Shown here in pieces: positions 42,771-53,868 of a DNA stretch of 64,000 nt. This DNA is from Taxillus chinensis (taxonomy: Eukaryota; Streptophyta; Magnoliopsida; Santalales; Loranthaceae). Position numbers and translations under genes: made by a program. The stretch lies in the NCBI GenBank assembly GCA_023512835.1, contig CM042085.1, positions 45,742,189-45,806,188 on the forward strand, read 5' to 3'. Numbering within the stretch: the stretch's first letter is position 1; every line of letters starts with the position of its first letter. Under the pieces are notes generated by a model. That model worked only from the letters and a program-made list of their open reading frames with translations. It was not told the DNA's origin and ran no database searches.

Positions 42771-44099
42771 ATGGCTCCCTCTACGAGTTCACTCTAAGAG
42801 ATCCTCTACGAGGTTACCACTTAAGAGTCATGCTTGGGCTTATGATCTTGGTCAGCCGGGTTTTAGTTCTTTGATTCCGAAAGGGAATTCTATTTGTTGA
42901 GGGTGAGTCCTCATTTGTCTTTAGAGATGGTCTTTGAAGCTTAACTGTTGGTGGATCATAAGATGAATCTTCATGCCAATCGAACGTGTAGTCAATCTTG
43001 TAAGTAAGAAGAGCAAACATGCTAGGATATATGCTAATGATGCATGAATATGTTAATCCTTTTGAGAATGATGCATGAATGCATGTGGATTTATGATTAT
43101 GTTTTGAAATCCTTTTTCCTCTAGCGGGGAATGAGGCCAATGGGTGACTTGTGCCTTTTGTTCTCCTTCTTTACAAGAGATCGGGACACTAGTATCATTG
43201 TGTCGGCACCCCAAAGGGTATCTTGCTTTTCTTCTAGACTTGCATATTGAGTATCTTTGGGAATATTTAGATGTGGCATCTAGGGCCGATGGAAAGTGAA
43301 GCCAAGGGTCAAAGTGGATGGACATTGAGGAGATGACTTCTAGGGTCAAAATTAGTAGCTTAATCGAGGCTCCCTTTACGAGTTCACTCTAAGAGATCAA
43401 TCTACAAAGTTACCTTTTAGTATGACAGGGTTAGTGACTTGACCATCATCACCGATTTTTGAAAAAGAGGCTCTTAAGGCGCAACTACTTTTGTGTAGCT
43501 CTTTCTTGTGCATAGATGCTTCCAGGGCACCTTTTAGGGGAAAATGATGAAGCTCTTTTGCCCCAACTTGAGGAGCTCCTCTGCTAATTTGGTAACACCT
43601 TCTTTAGAGAATACGGTACCTTTTGTGAGAAATACCAATGGATAGACTCTATTGGGGTAAAGAATTCAAAAAGGTTTATTGAAATCATTTTTTAAAAGAA
43701 AATTTTCAAAAAGGAACTTTGATTTTGAATATAGATTTGTGATATAGTCACTACCATCACCAATTTTCGTCCGGGTCGTAACCGAATGATGAAATATCTG
43801 AGTCGCCACCAACTATTTTTGGGGGTGCATTTGGTCACCTAAAATGTGGATAGTCTACGTTACCAGAGATAAGGGTTCGGGGGTTGGTTACATGTAGGGA
43901 AGGATTAGCACCCTACGGCGCCCTTTCGGTACCTATAGGAGGAGGAGGTTTCTATTTGTTTTTCACTTGTTTTGACTGGGTTAAGACATTATTGTTTTCC
44001 TAAAAAGTATATGTTTTTTATTTAGCTAAGTTATTTGTCAAAGTTATGATTAAAATTGCATTATCCTAAGTTCTTTAAAGGAAATCCTAAAAGTTTTGT

Positions 44100-44480
44100 T
44101 TTACTTTTTGTTTAAAGTGGAAAATGAAATCCTCGGTTTTTTTTTGTTTTGTTTTATTTGTTTTTTTTGTTTTGTTTGTATTATTATTTTTTTTTAAAAC
44201 ACTTTCTTTTTTTTTGCCTCTTTTTTGTTTTTTTTTCGGGAAGGGTTGAACCTAAGCACAAGTTAAAACTTAAACATGCATATTTGCGTTTTTATTTTTT
44301 AGTTTTGACTATGACTAAAGGCACTCATATATCGAAATAAATGTGGAGTGTGTGATTGTGATATCCACAAATAAAAATTAAGCTATGCTCTTTTTTCTTT
44401 TTTTCCTTTTCTTCTTTCTTTTCATCTCTTTTTTTATGTGTCTCTTTGCTCTTTTTTTGTTTCGGTTTTCTCTCACTTTT
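44100..44480. repeat. T-rich low-complexity tract
   Basis: Long runs of T interrupted by G and C fill this interval. The apparent Phe-rich reading frame here is an artefact of composition. Confidence 0.85.
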
Positions 44481-45459
44481 TTTTGCCTTGCTTTTTACAT
44501 ACTATAATTACATAGAACAAAATAAACAAAACAAAAAAATAAAAATGATTACATCGCTCAAACAAAAAAAGAAACGACGAAATACAAGTAATAGGAACAA
44601 AATTTAGCAATATAGAACAAAACAAACAATAATAAAGGTAACAAAACGAACTGCAGTACCACGTCCGAACTCTCCTATTGGCGTCAATAGTGATGAAAGA
44701 AACTCCAAGTCCGGTGGAAAGCTATGAACCCGAGCTGTGTAACGCACCAGAGTTTGGTTGGAATGTGAAATCAATGCTGGAGATGGACTGGAATTGGGGA
44801 AGGATTGGAGATGGTTGGATTTAATGATTTTTTTTGGTTTTCTTTGTTTAACTATTGACAACTGAAAGAGAGGAAGGGAATAGGTCTAGAATGAGAAAGC
44901 CCCTTTTTCCCTTTTTTTTTCTTTTTTCACTAGCAATTTCATAAGGAAAGAGAGAGAGCAAGAGCTGGTCGCTTTTTTTTTGTAATTCCCCCTTTGTTTT
45001 TGTCATCCCTCTCTCTTTAAGCGTTGGGGAGAGCTCCCCTTTAAATACAATGTGCTTCATCCTCATTATTGAATACCAACCCTTTTTTATTGATGGATTC
45101 CAGCCTTTGTCTAGTGGTTAGACGACCTGTGCAGAAAATAAGGTAGCTTGTGATTACTTTTTTGTTTTGTTGTGAGCACTTGTGTCCGACAGGCGTTGAA
45201 GAGCATCTGGCCAGCTAAGCCCGTGAAGCAACAATGAGCATACTCGTGAATAAGCCAATCAAGGAAGGTCAAAGGTCATTAGAGTCAAAGGCCAGTGGAG
45301 GCTCGGATTCGGATCATTGAAGCTTTTCAAGATGAATGAAGGCTCGGATCCGTATAATGGGAGCTTATTCAGGATCATTGATGCTTATTCCAGGATGATT
45401 GACAGGCTCGGATCCTTACTCCGTATTAGTGGAAGCATAATCCAGACTATTGATGTCCC

Positions 45460-45660
45460 ATATTTGACCTTTTGCTCCGGATTTGACTTTGATGTTCCGG
45501 ATTTAACGTTGATATTCCGGATTTGACTGTGATGCTCCAGATTTGACCTTTATGTTCCGAATTTGACCTTGAAGTTTCAAATTTGACTGTGATGTTCCGG
45601 ATTTGACTATGATGTTCCGGATTTGACTTTGACGCTCCGGATTTGACCACCTTCTCTTGT
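45460..45660. repeat. Minisatellite, unit TTCCGGATTTGACTTTGATG and variants
   Basis: About nine diverged units of roughly 20-24 bp stand in direct orientation. Confidence 0.85.
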
Positions 45661-45775
45661 AAAAAGTGAAATTTCATCCTCTATCACTTGGTGTTGGTCT
45701 TGGGGCACTTCAAAGGATGGTAGTAGAGGTTCTACACTTTGGGCCTCCCTGGGCCTATTTACAAGATACATAGCA

Positions 45776-47477
45776 TGTCACGCCCCGGATTTCCAACCCG
45801 AGGAAACCGGTACGTGACTCCCCTTTTACCCACACGGAGGGCAAAGGGGTTAGGATACAAACCAAGAATATTACATTTTAAACATCCATAACACATTCAA
45901 GAAAGTAATGTTCATAAAAGCAATCCAAACCAGTTTATTACAACAAAATCCTTTCCAATCCCATCCCCACTGGGTTACATCAATTCCCATAAAAAAACAA
46001 AACATAAATGGAAGAGAGTAAAAATAATTATGGTCTTCCACCTTGGTGTATCCACCTAATGCCTGTAAGTCCCTGGAAAACAAGCAAACACAAAGCGGGA
46101 GGGGTGAGCAACCACAGCTCAGTAGGGATCAAGTCTCCCCAACCCTTCCCATGCTCCTAGCGGCTACATGCATGTGTACAGGTGTAGTGACGTGACAGTA
46201 TTAGGAAAAAGAAAATAAAACATCACACAAGTGGGCGTAACCCTAGCCCCAGCCACACTGGCTAACAAAACACATCTCAAGCAAGTAGTTTAACCGCCTC
46301 TTCAGGCCATCGATTTAACCGCCTCTCAGGCAAAGTAGTTTAACCGCCTCTTCGGGCCACTAGTTTAACCGCCTCTCAGGCAAAGTAGTTTAACCGCCTC
46401 TTCAGGCCAGATAGCACAGTCATGCACACAACACACACCACGGTCACTCAAGCATAAAACCAAACACTTGGTGTGCACCCGTTCACAAGTACACAAACCC
46501 AGCCTTTCAGGCCATAGAACAAACACCCAACATACATACATACACTAAATCCCAAGTCCAGCCACACAGACATATTACCAAACACGTAATGGGCATATAC
46601 ACACAGCTATATTCACACAGGCATTTCATCGAACATATAGCATGTAACAACAGAATCACACCAAAATGCCACTGAAGGCCAACATCCATATAGGAGGTCA
46701 CACCTATATGGATTACATATATATATATAACGGATATAACCCATAATCCGCCCTAGAACCCTAGGACGAGAGGAGGGTATAGGAAGAAACAGAACCCCTA
46801 CCTTGTGTGTTCTCCTGCTCCCGCTTCCACGCAAGACTCCGACCACCCACGCAAGATGCTCCGGCAGCCACCAAAAGCTCTCCTTCCCTCTCTCTCTCTC
46901 TCTCTCTCTTTCTCTCTTTGCAACGGCTGGTGGAACAACAAACCTTAACCCTAAAACAGAGGGGCTTCTCCTCCTTATATAGACAACACAACATCAAAAC
47001 GACGTAGTTTTGATTAAGTGAATCCCAACATCGAAATGACGTAGTTTTGATGGAACAAGCTATGACCTTCCCACATCCATACACACCAAAATATTCACAA
47101 TTCTAACATGGTCCTTTGAGAAAAGATGATTAGAATGACAAAACCAAGGAAACCATGCAAAAACATGCTGCACGCCAATTTGAACGTGAATTCCCCAATT
47201 CACGTGCAACTCCAAATGCACTCCAAATGCGCTCAAACTTCACCCCTAGCATCCTTGCATCATGTAGAAGACAACCACACTTGCACGTGAAATGGACCCA
47301 TTTCACGTGCACCTCACATACACGTCCGTTTAGCCCGAAACTTCGTGGTAGATAGAGGACATCATTCTAAGCATCTTTCCTTTTGCACGTGAATTCATTT
47401 GAGCCCATTCACTAGGTCAAAATCTAGAAAAACTACTCGGAAGGCAAAAGCGCTAACTCGAGGTACGGGTCCTTACA
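45776..47477 (-). repeat. Solo LTR of a Tekay-type chromovirus
   Basis: This 1702-bp LTR, TGTCACGCCCCGG to GGGTCCTTACA, has no primer site, gag or polypurine tract on either side. The flanks TAGCA (45771-45775) and TGGCA (47478-47482) match at four of five positions. The LTR has a hairpin (46684-46713), a CT tract (46889-46918), palindromes (46992-47013 and a variant after it) and CACGTG motifs. In place of the CCGGGCTTCC units it carries five TTTAACCGCCTCTCAGGC units (46285-46410). The likely origin is recombination between the two LTRs of a full element. Confidence 0.85.
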
Positions 47478-47900
47478 TGGCATGGGCAAATAAATATATA
47501 AAATAGAGTTAGTATGTCCAACTCGAACAAAATGGGGTCCAATAGCTGCCCCTCTTTGTGCATTGTTTGTATACGACACGGTGTATAAAGATAAGAGGGA
47601 CTCATTTTGGATGGGTTGGAGCACTTACCTAACTTACCTCTGGCTGAGGTTGGGTTGGAACATTTGGATGGCGGGAAGAGAAATCTTGGCTATCTCGGGG
47701 AAAAAGAAAGTCTGATAGCCTAGAATGGAAAAAAGGTAGCTAATTCTAGTCTATTCGGAAGAAGCTAGACACAAAAAACCGAAATGAAATGAGCCAAAAC
47801 CAGTATGTTTAGGAAGAAGCTCAAAAGGAAGAAATTAGCTAATTCCAGTTTGTTCAGGAAGAAGCTAAGCACCAAAACTAAAAAGAAATGAGCTATAACC
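47478..47900. other. Unclassified DNA left of S2
   Basis: No gene was found. 47521-47600 resembles 41990-42070 (shared CCCCTCTTTGTGCAT core and following sequence). 47690-47900 holds loosely repeated GGAAGAAGCTA segments. Confidence 0.5.
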
Positions 47901-49320
47901 TGTTGGTCTCTTGGAGCCTAGAGGGAGGTGAATAGGCTCTTATCGAAACTTTTTTCTCACTCTCTGGCATAACACTTTCTAGTCAAGAGATAGAATCAAT
48001 GCGGAAGATAACCAGATAGTGGAAGTATTTTGTTTTATTATTAGTATGATAAGTACAACAAAATGGAAGCATACTGAAGCTTGAAAGCTTTTAGACCTAC
48101 TAGACAACTCTTTAACACTCTATTTACAAGTACTCACACGCTTGCCTCTATGATCTCAATGAGCTTTGGTACATACACAAAACTATTACACACTCACTTA
48201 TCAACTCTTTATAAAATGTACAAGTGTTGCTATTTATAGAGATATCCACAAGAGACAACCTTGGAACTTGTTGTTCCGGATATTGTGCACATTTCTTGTC
48301 TCTCGAAAATCTCTCTGCCTCAATTCTTTGCGGATGTGGTCTTCAAGATCTTGGGTTTGCAACGCATAAGTCTTTGTAAGTTCCCAAGTGTAGTTAAAGT
48401 TGTGTCCACATATCCGGATGATCCACGTGTAAGATGCTTTAGGTTCTCAACAAGTTTGTATTACATCGGGAAGCAGCAAGCTGGTGACTTTGAATACGAA
48501 GAGATAAGTTGAAGTAGCGTCTTCATGAATCCGGTGTTAGGTTCCTTACTCCATGTTAAACTTAGCTCGGATCCTTACTTCGTAATCCGATTGCTTACTC
48601 CGTATCAATTTGGTACTGGAATACTTATTCCGTGTAAGCGCTTCCTTACTCCATATGAAAGAGAAGGTCGGAGTGCCTACTCCGCATCAGCGCTTCCTTA
48701 TTCCGCATCTAGTTTCCTTACTCTGCATGAGTTAAAGGAATGGATGGCTTACTCATATCAGCACATCCTTACTCCGCATGAGTGAGTGGTTCGGATTCCT
48801 TACTCCGCATCTAGTTTTCTTACTCCGTGCGAATAAAGACTCAACTCCTTATTCTGTAGAAGTACTTCCTTACTCCGCATGTATGGAAGATTCGGATTCC
48901 TTACTCCGTGTCTTCTTTACTTTAGTCCGCTTGAGTGGAAGACTTAACTTTTTAACTCCGTGACGACTCTCTTACTCCGTGCGACTTTGTAGACTAAGAT
49001 TCTTACTCCGCATCTTTTTGACTTAGTCCGTTTGAAGTATTAGGTGCGCATTCCTTAGTCCGTAGCTTTTAAGTTCTTAGTCCGCACGAATGATCCTTAT
49101 TCCGTATGAAGTAAAGACTTGGTTATTTACCAAGTATTTAACGACACTCATTTTCAGCTGGATCAGGATTATGTATCCTGTCCTTAGCTTTGCTTTCACG
49201 AGTGTACATCCAGATTAAGATCATATCTTCTGCAATGACTTAAGACAAAACAACAAAGGTCTCAAATCAAGTTACATAGGGCTTTTTCAGCATTATCCAA
49301 ATTCTGGGTTTGATCCAACA
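47901..49320 (-). repeat. 3' LTR of S2
   Basis: This is a 1420-bp LTR. In element sense it starts TGTTGGATCAAACCC and ends TAGGCTCCAAGAGACCAACA. Its U3 carries about 22 copies of a CGGAGTAAGGA-like motif (49110-48530 in plus coordinates). A TATA-like CTCTATAAATAG lies at the complement of 48231-48243, about 330 bp before the LTR end. S1 and the fragment at 59614-60034 are the same family. Confidence 0.88.
48530..49110 (-). promoter_or_regulatory. Short-motif array in U3 of S2 LTR
   Basis: On the plus strand, TCCTTACTCCGCATG and variants (TTATTCCG, TTAGTCCG) recur about 22 times at roughly 20-35 bp intervals, all in one direction. S1 has a comparable array at 39000-39560. Position upstream of TATA suggests transcription-factor sites, but no factor is recognised. 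Confidence 0.6.
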
Positions 49321-49333
49321 ATCTCCCCCAATT
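49321..49333 (-). other. Polypurine tract of S2
   Basis: The complement reads AATTGGGGGAGAT immediately before the LTR start TGTTGG. Confidence 0.87.
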
Positions 49334-50158
49334 ATGGATATGCCCAAACCCTTTGTAATCTGATTTAGTAAGCAACGCAAAAAGATAACATCTGAGAATA
49401 GAAATCACATCCATTTTCATTAATCAGCAACAAAGTACAATTCAGCCTTCTTACAAAATTTTCATTAAGGTACATAAGGCTTACTATATTTAAAGATCAT
49501 TGTTGCACCCTTCTCTCTAAGCTCCATTGTTGGCTCCATTGTGTAGGCTTGGATGATGTTCCAGTTTTTATCCACCGTGACAATAGATTTGATGAAGAAA
49601 CAGAAAAAGGCCCTGCAGCTATCTCCATCGGGCTATTATGGCACTAGCTTCTTGCCCCGGATCGTCACCTTCAGCTTTTCAGTTGGACCCAACGAGTCAG
49701 GCCCCTTTCTTTATAAAGCCCCAATTGCTTTACGGCTTCCATTAGATGAATACATAGTGGCTCAAATTGATTCCTTCTAACATTATGCTCCATAATTTGA
49801 TGAGAATCAATTAGGATCAGTTGCTTGGATGGAATCATAAAGACAACCAAGCATGAAGTGCGGCATCAAGACCTGGTATGGAATGAGGACAGATTGAAGA
49901 GTCTTATAGGGAGTGCTATCCTTAGCGAGTTCCGTTAATGAAACTCTGAATGTCGGCAATATCTGGAAGATACCCTTCATTCCAACATGGCAAGACATCA
50001 AACATGTGCCTGTCCTTGTATAGGGACGAAAACAGCCTCATCTCTATCTTAACTGCCCGAGAGAAGTTGTCGATGTTTTTTGTGGTGAGCAGACCCGTCT
50101 CAGAACGAATAGTCCATATGTCTTGAGGAGAAAAGGGGTACAACTCGGATAGACATCT
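49334..50158 (-). other. ORF3 3' region of S2
   Basis: Several short minus-strand frames (50143-49922, 50001-49807) contain protein-like segments such as PDIADIQSFINGTR and FMLGCLYDSIQATDP. These could be a frameshifted extension of ORF3 or 3' untranslated sequence. From about 49560 to 49334 it looks untranslated. S1 lacks this part. Confidence 0.45.
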
Positions 50159-52166
50159 TTACTCAGCATTTGACGCGACATACTTGGCCATAGCATTAAA
50201 AACACTTCCATCCTCATCAAGAGGATCAAGATCCGCGTATGATGGGAGGAAGGTGTCAGCCGCTGCAGATAGAGAGGTCGAAGGAGGAGCTACACTAGAA
50301 GAGCTGGGCTGAGAGAAGCGGCTGTGTTTGGGGATGGTAACTCCTAGAAGTAGTGAGGATGCGGACCGCTTTTCAACACGAGTCGGGGAAGGTGCGGGAG
50401 GATCGGATGACACTTTCTCCCCCAGTTGGGTAGATCGTCGAGGTACGGGAGGAGGACGAGCCATCGTGTGGGCCAACTCTGCAAAAGAGGTAGACAAGGA
50501 ATGGACGGACGAGGCCACAAGATCCGTCTTTTGCTCGATGGAGGTGGAAGAGTCAGTTAAGGCGGAGAGGAGTTGGGGGCTGAGGGCATCAACCTTAGCA
50601 GCGATGGCAGAAATTTGGGCGGTTTGGGCTTGGGCGTGACGGTCTAGCTGAGCAGACAGGACAACATCAGAGTGAACCGTGCCAAATGAGCCACGTCCAA
50701 GCACGAACTCCAGAGCTTTGGAGGACTCCCCTGCAGGAACAGGTGCAGGTGTGCGCTGGGCAGAGGGGAGTCAGCAGGAGTGGAGGGGACATCAGCAGCA
50801 GCAGCAGAGGGGGCATCCGGAGCAACAGTGCCACTTTGACCAGAGAGGTCAACAACAGGGATGGCAGTTGCAGGAGAGGTGGACCGAGCCTCAGTAGGGG
50901 AGGGAACCCATGCGGCATGGGCCTTTCCGGAGGAGATAGTGAAGGGAACGTTCGGAATGTGAGCCGGCATAAGAAAGCCATGGTCCAGATTCTAGACGAT
51001 CATATCCTCTGGGGTGCGGGTGTGTTTGACATAAAACACCTCGAGATCGTTGTCAGGGATGGAGGCAATCCAGGCGAGGCTAAAACGGAACCATAGGTCC
51101 GTTAAGGTGTCGGCGGAGAGATGGTCAACGTAGTATTGGGGTTGAGGTAGGAGAGGCAAAGGAGCTTCTGGAAGTGATTCTAGGACATCAGCAACGGCAG
51201 TGGCAACTGCAGTATCAACCACGGAAGTGGAGGGAGTAGGGACATTCGCAGCAGAAGGTGCTGGGGAAACAACCTTAGTTAAACTGGACTGAGAAGGTCC
51301 CGCAACCTCAGAGAGGTCGGCATGAACACTATCTTTGGGAGGCTCGAGAGATGGAAGGGGCAGCAACGGACCGAATCCGGGAGGATCGGTGAGCGTAGCC
51401 GACTTCGGGGGCACGGCCGTCGGAGGGGTCACCAACCGAGCTGCCTTGTTGTTCCGAGGCAAGAAGAAGGCGGAGAGCGATAGAGGGACGGCGGGCCCTC
51501 ATATTCCCATCAGGCGTAAGGTGGCGAAGATAATATGCCCGAGGGAAAGGGATAGCATCATATCGGGCAAAATGGTCTAGATGTAGATCTTCGAAAGACA
51601 ACGCCGAGTATCCGCCCAAAAGAATGGTTCTTTGGACCGTTCTTCGACGATCGGAACAAGAATGTCCCCCGGTCCATCGGGAGACCCTCAAAGACTCCGT
51701 ACATAACCAGGTAGAAGGTCGTATGGGACGGAGTCCCGAGTAGTTGTATGAGCCAAGAGGCATCGGCTCGGTATGGTCGCCATACATCGGTAGCGACCTT
51801 GGAAGGACTTCATTTTGTACTCCTTCCCTTTATAGGAGCAGCCCATGGAAGCGGCCATTGTCTCGGCATCCGGGCGCGAGGATCACCGGGAGCTAGATTG
51901 AGAGCGGCGCAGAGGACGGCGGGGGTGATTAATATGGATTCACCACGGACGTAGGAGATAATAGAGTCGGTGGTGCAGCGGATCCGTTGGTAGAACTCAA
52001 GAATATCTTCAATAAGAAGATCGACAGGATTGGAGATCGGGTTCGGGATGTGAAAGGCTTCCAGGAGTGGGCGACGTTCCAAAAACCAAGCCGGAGGATC
52101 GGAGACAGTGCGCCAATCAACCAAATGGCCGGGGTTAACGCTGGAAAGAGGAGTTTTGGGTGCCAT
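50159..52166 (-). pseudogene. ORF3 of S2
   Basis: ORF3 starts at the minus-strand ATG at 52166 (MAPKTPLSSVNPGHLVDW). The first frame (to 51810) holds NPVDLLIEDILEFYQRI and SYVRGESILITPAVLCAALNL. The next (51787-51329) is Arg/Leu-rich with FPRAYYLRHLTPDG and RPSIALRLLLASEQQGSS. Then 51462-50992 is Pro/Ala/Ser/Thr-rich with YVDHLSADTLTDLWFRFSLAW. The last (50704-50159) has a heptad-patterned helix (AQTAQISAIAAKVDALSPQL) and ends in VFNAMAKYVASNAE. If continuous it would be about 650-670 residues. No signal peptide or clear membrane segment is visible, so an envelope role is not supported by sequence. It shares layout and motifs with the S1 copy. Confidence 0.72.
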
Positions 52167-52285
52167 TTGAGAGAAAGATTGAGAGGAGAAGGAGGCGAGG
52201 TCTTAGGGATAGAAGAAGCGACGAGGGTTTTAGGGATTTGGAAAATGTAAACTCAGCTGCGCAGAATGTCCAGGATATATAAGAC
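52167..52285 (-). promoter_or_regulatory. Putative internal promoter of ORF3 in S2
   Basis: In element sense, TTATATAT (complement of 52275-52282) lies about 110 bp upstream of the ORF3 ATG, as in S1 (TATA 18790-18798, ATG 18903). The leader between is CT-rich in both, although its sequence differs. Confidence 0.55.
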
Positions 52286-53868
52286 CGAGTCCATGATTGT
52301 TGTCCGAGGGTCTAGGGATTAAGCGAGTGGAACAGGTGAACCGCATGACAGGCTAATGTCATTAGTCTTGATAGCGGTGCACCTCCGGATAAAGAGATGA
52401 CATGGAGACGGCATGACCAGGGAATGATAACGAGTTGTTTGCCTTCTTTGGGAAGTGTGTGCATCCTGAGACATGCATTTAATGGACCATCATTATTCCT
52501 CCTCAAAAGCACGCGATATAGAATAATACATGGATTATCGCTATTTGAAAGTTCCAAGAGTCGGGAGGAATGAACCGGCGATCATCCGAAGTATACGATA
52601 TCCGAGATAAGATCATCCGGATGAAAAGCGGACCGTGTCTGGAGAAACAGAGTGCGGTAAGAGAGAAGTAGAGTCCTTTGCTGTCATGAAGTCGAAGAGA
52701 AAAGAAGTACCACAACACTTCAAATCCGAGACTATAGACAAGATATATCGATAAAGTTGCAAAGCGAATCGAACCCGTACCTTCACGAAAATAAACTAAA
52801 AGAAGAGGAAGGTTGTATAGGAAGGAATTAGTACGGATATGAACAAATAGTCTATTGAAGAGCAACTTAATCCAAACTAATGAGAGACAGAACTTAATGC
52901 ATTAAAAAGGAATGTAATAGACACATACATACAAGAGAATGATCATTGTTACTGAATCAAGGCATATGTCAGATAATAAACACACAAGTTCATATTGGTC
53001 AACATAGTGAAACCTTCCTGCTGAACGACGTAGCTAAGATTAATTAAAAATAAGATGATTTGCCCAAGTTAGGATTCATGAGTGAAACTGGATAATCGAA
53101 CACATGTCAAAAGCAAGCAGATGATTATTCGATTAAAATGCACGGTTGAAGAAAGAAAAACATCCAAGCATGCCACAATTCTGATTCAACAATGCATGTC
53201 CAGTTAGATCTGAAAGTGAGAGTTTAGAGGAAAGAGCATCCGAGACATATTAGGGGGGTCATTACAGAGGTAATAGATAGCTTTTGCTCCCCCTTAGATC
53301 TTGCGATCCTCTCAGTGATAGACTCCCCCTCATATAGACAGCTAGGAAAGAGGTCACGAGACATATACAGGGGGTATTACTTGGAGAATGAATAAAGCAT
53401 TTTCTCTCCCGTAGATCATGCAATCCTCTCGTTGGTCAGTTCCTGTTTAAGAATTTAGAACATGAGACAGTACTGTCTATCCATTAGGAACTATACTTCA
53501 GAAGTTGATCAGACTGCGACTGTGAGTACATCCACCAGGAATTCCGAGCTAACCCATTTCATTTCTTCAACCATACAAGTTAATAGAACAATCAATATGA
53601 AACAGCATTCGCCGCATGGTGATGAGTGGAAAGTAAGATCATGAAATCCTAAAAAGGTTATTCATACAAGTTTTAATTATGTTGGCTTAAACGACTTCAG
53701 TCGGGAAACGCAAGCATCCTCCCAATATGAACATATGAGAAAATTATTAGAAACAAAATGCATGACATAAGCAAAAATAATCAGCATGAGAAACAGTTGG
53801 TGTCAAATGTGCATTTTAAATGCGATGCATGTTCTGAAAGAAGTACTGTTGGAATTATAAAGTAGAAA
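52286..53868 (-). other. Pol-ORF3 spacer of S2
   Basis: No gene is seen. The spacer is homologous to 17210-18785 in S1 and includes the duplicated module (about 53225-53320 and 53335-53430 in plus coordinates) with CCCCCTTAGATC and GCGATCCTCTC elements. Confidence 0.6.

Larger units (their letters stand above)
41753..45775. other. Unclassified repeat-like DNA between S1 and the solo LTR
   Basis: No convincing coding sequence was found. Contents: a tandem array of TTGGGCC/TTGGGTC motifs (42110-42770); a segment near 42775-42820 repeated at 43369-43420 and, less well, at 40986-41035 (CTCCCTCTACGAG, then AAGAGATC); a compact block at about 43745-43960 with GAGTCGCCACCAAC and GGTTCGGGGGTTGGTTACA; T-rich DNA (44100-44480); and a 24-bp minisatellite (45460-45660). 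It may be remains of a further retroelement. The target sequences of S1 and S2 insertion are here. Confidence 0.5.

Noticed and set aside
44149..44340. Phe/Leu-rich open frame resembling a membrane protein
   Set aside because: It lies in a T-rich low-complexity tract and has no homologous features or flanking gene signals.
49807..50001. Faint Ulp1-protease-like look of the sequence after ORF3 in S2
   Set aside because: No His, Asp and Cys triad in the right order could be picked out, and the frame is broken. Resemblance by eye is too weak to report as a domain.
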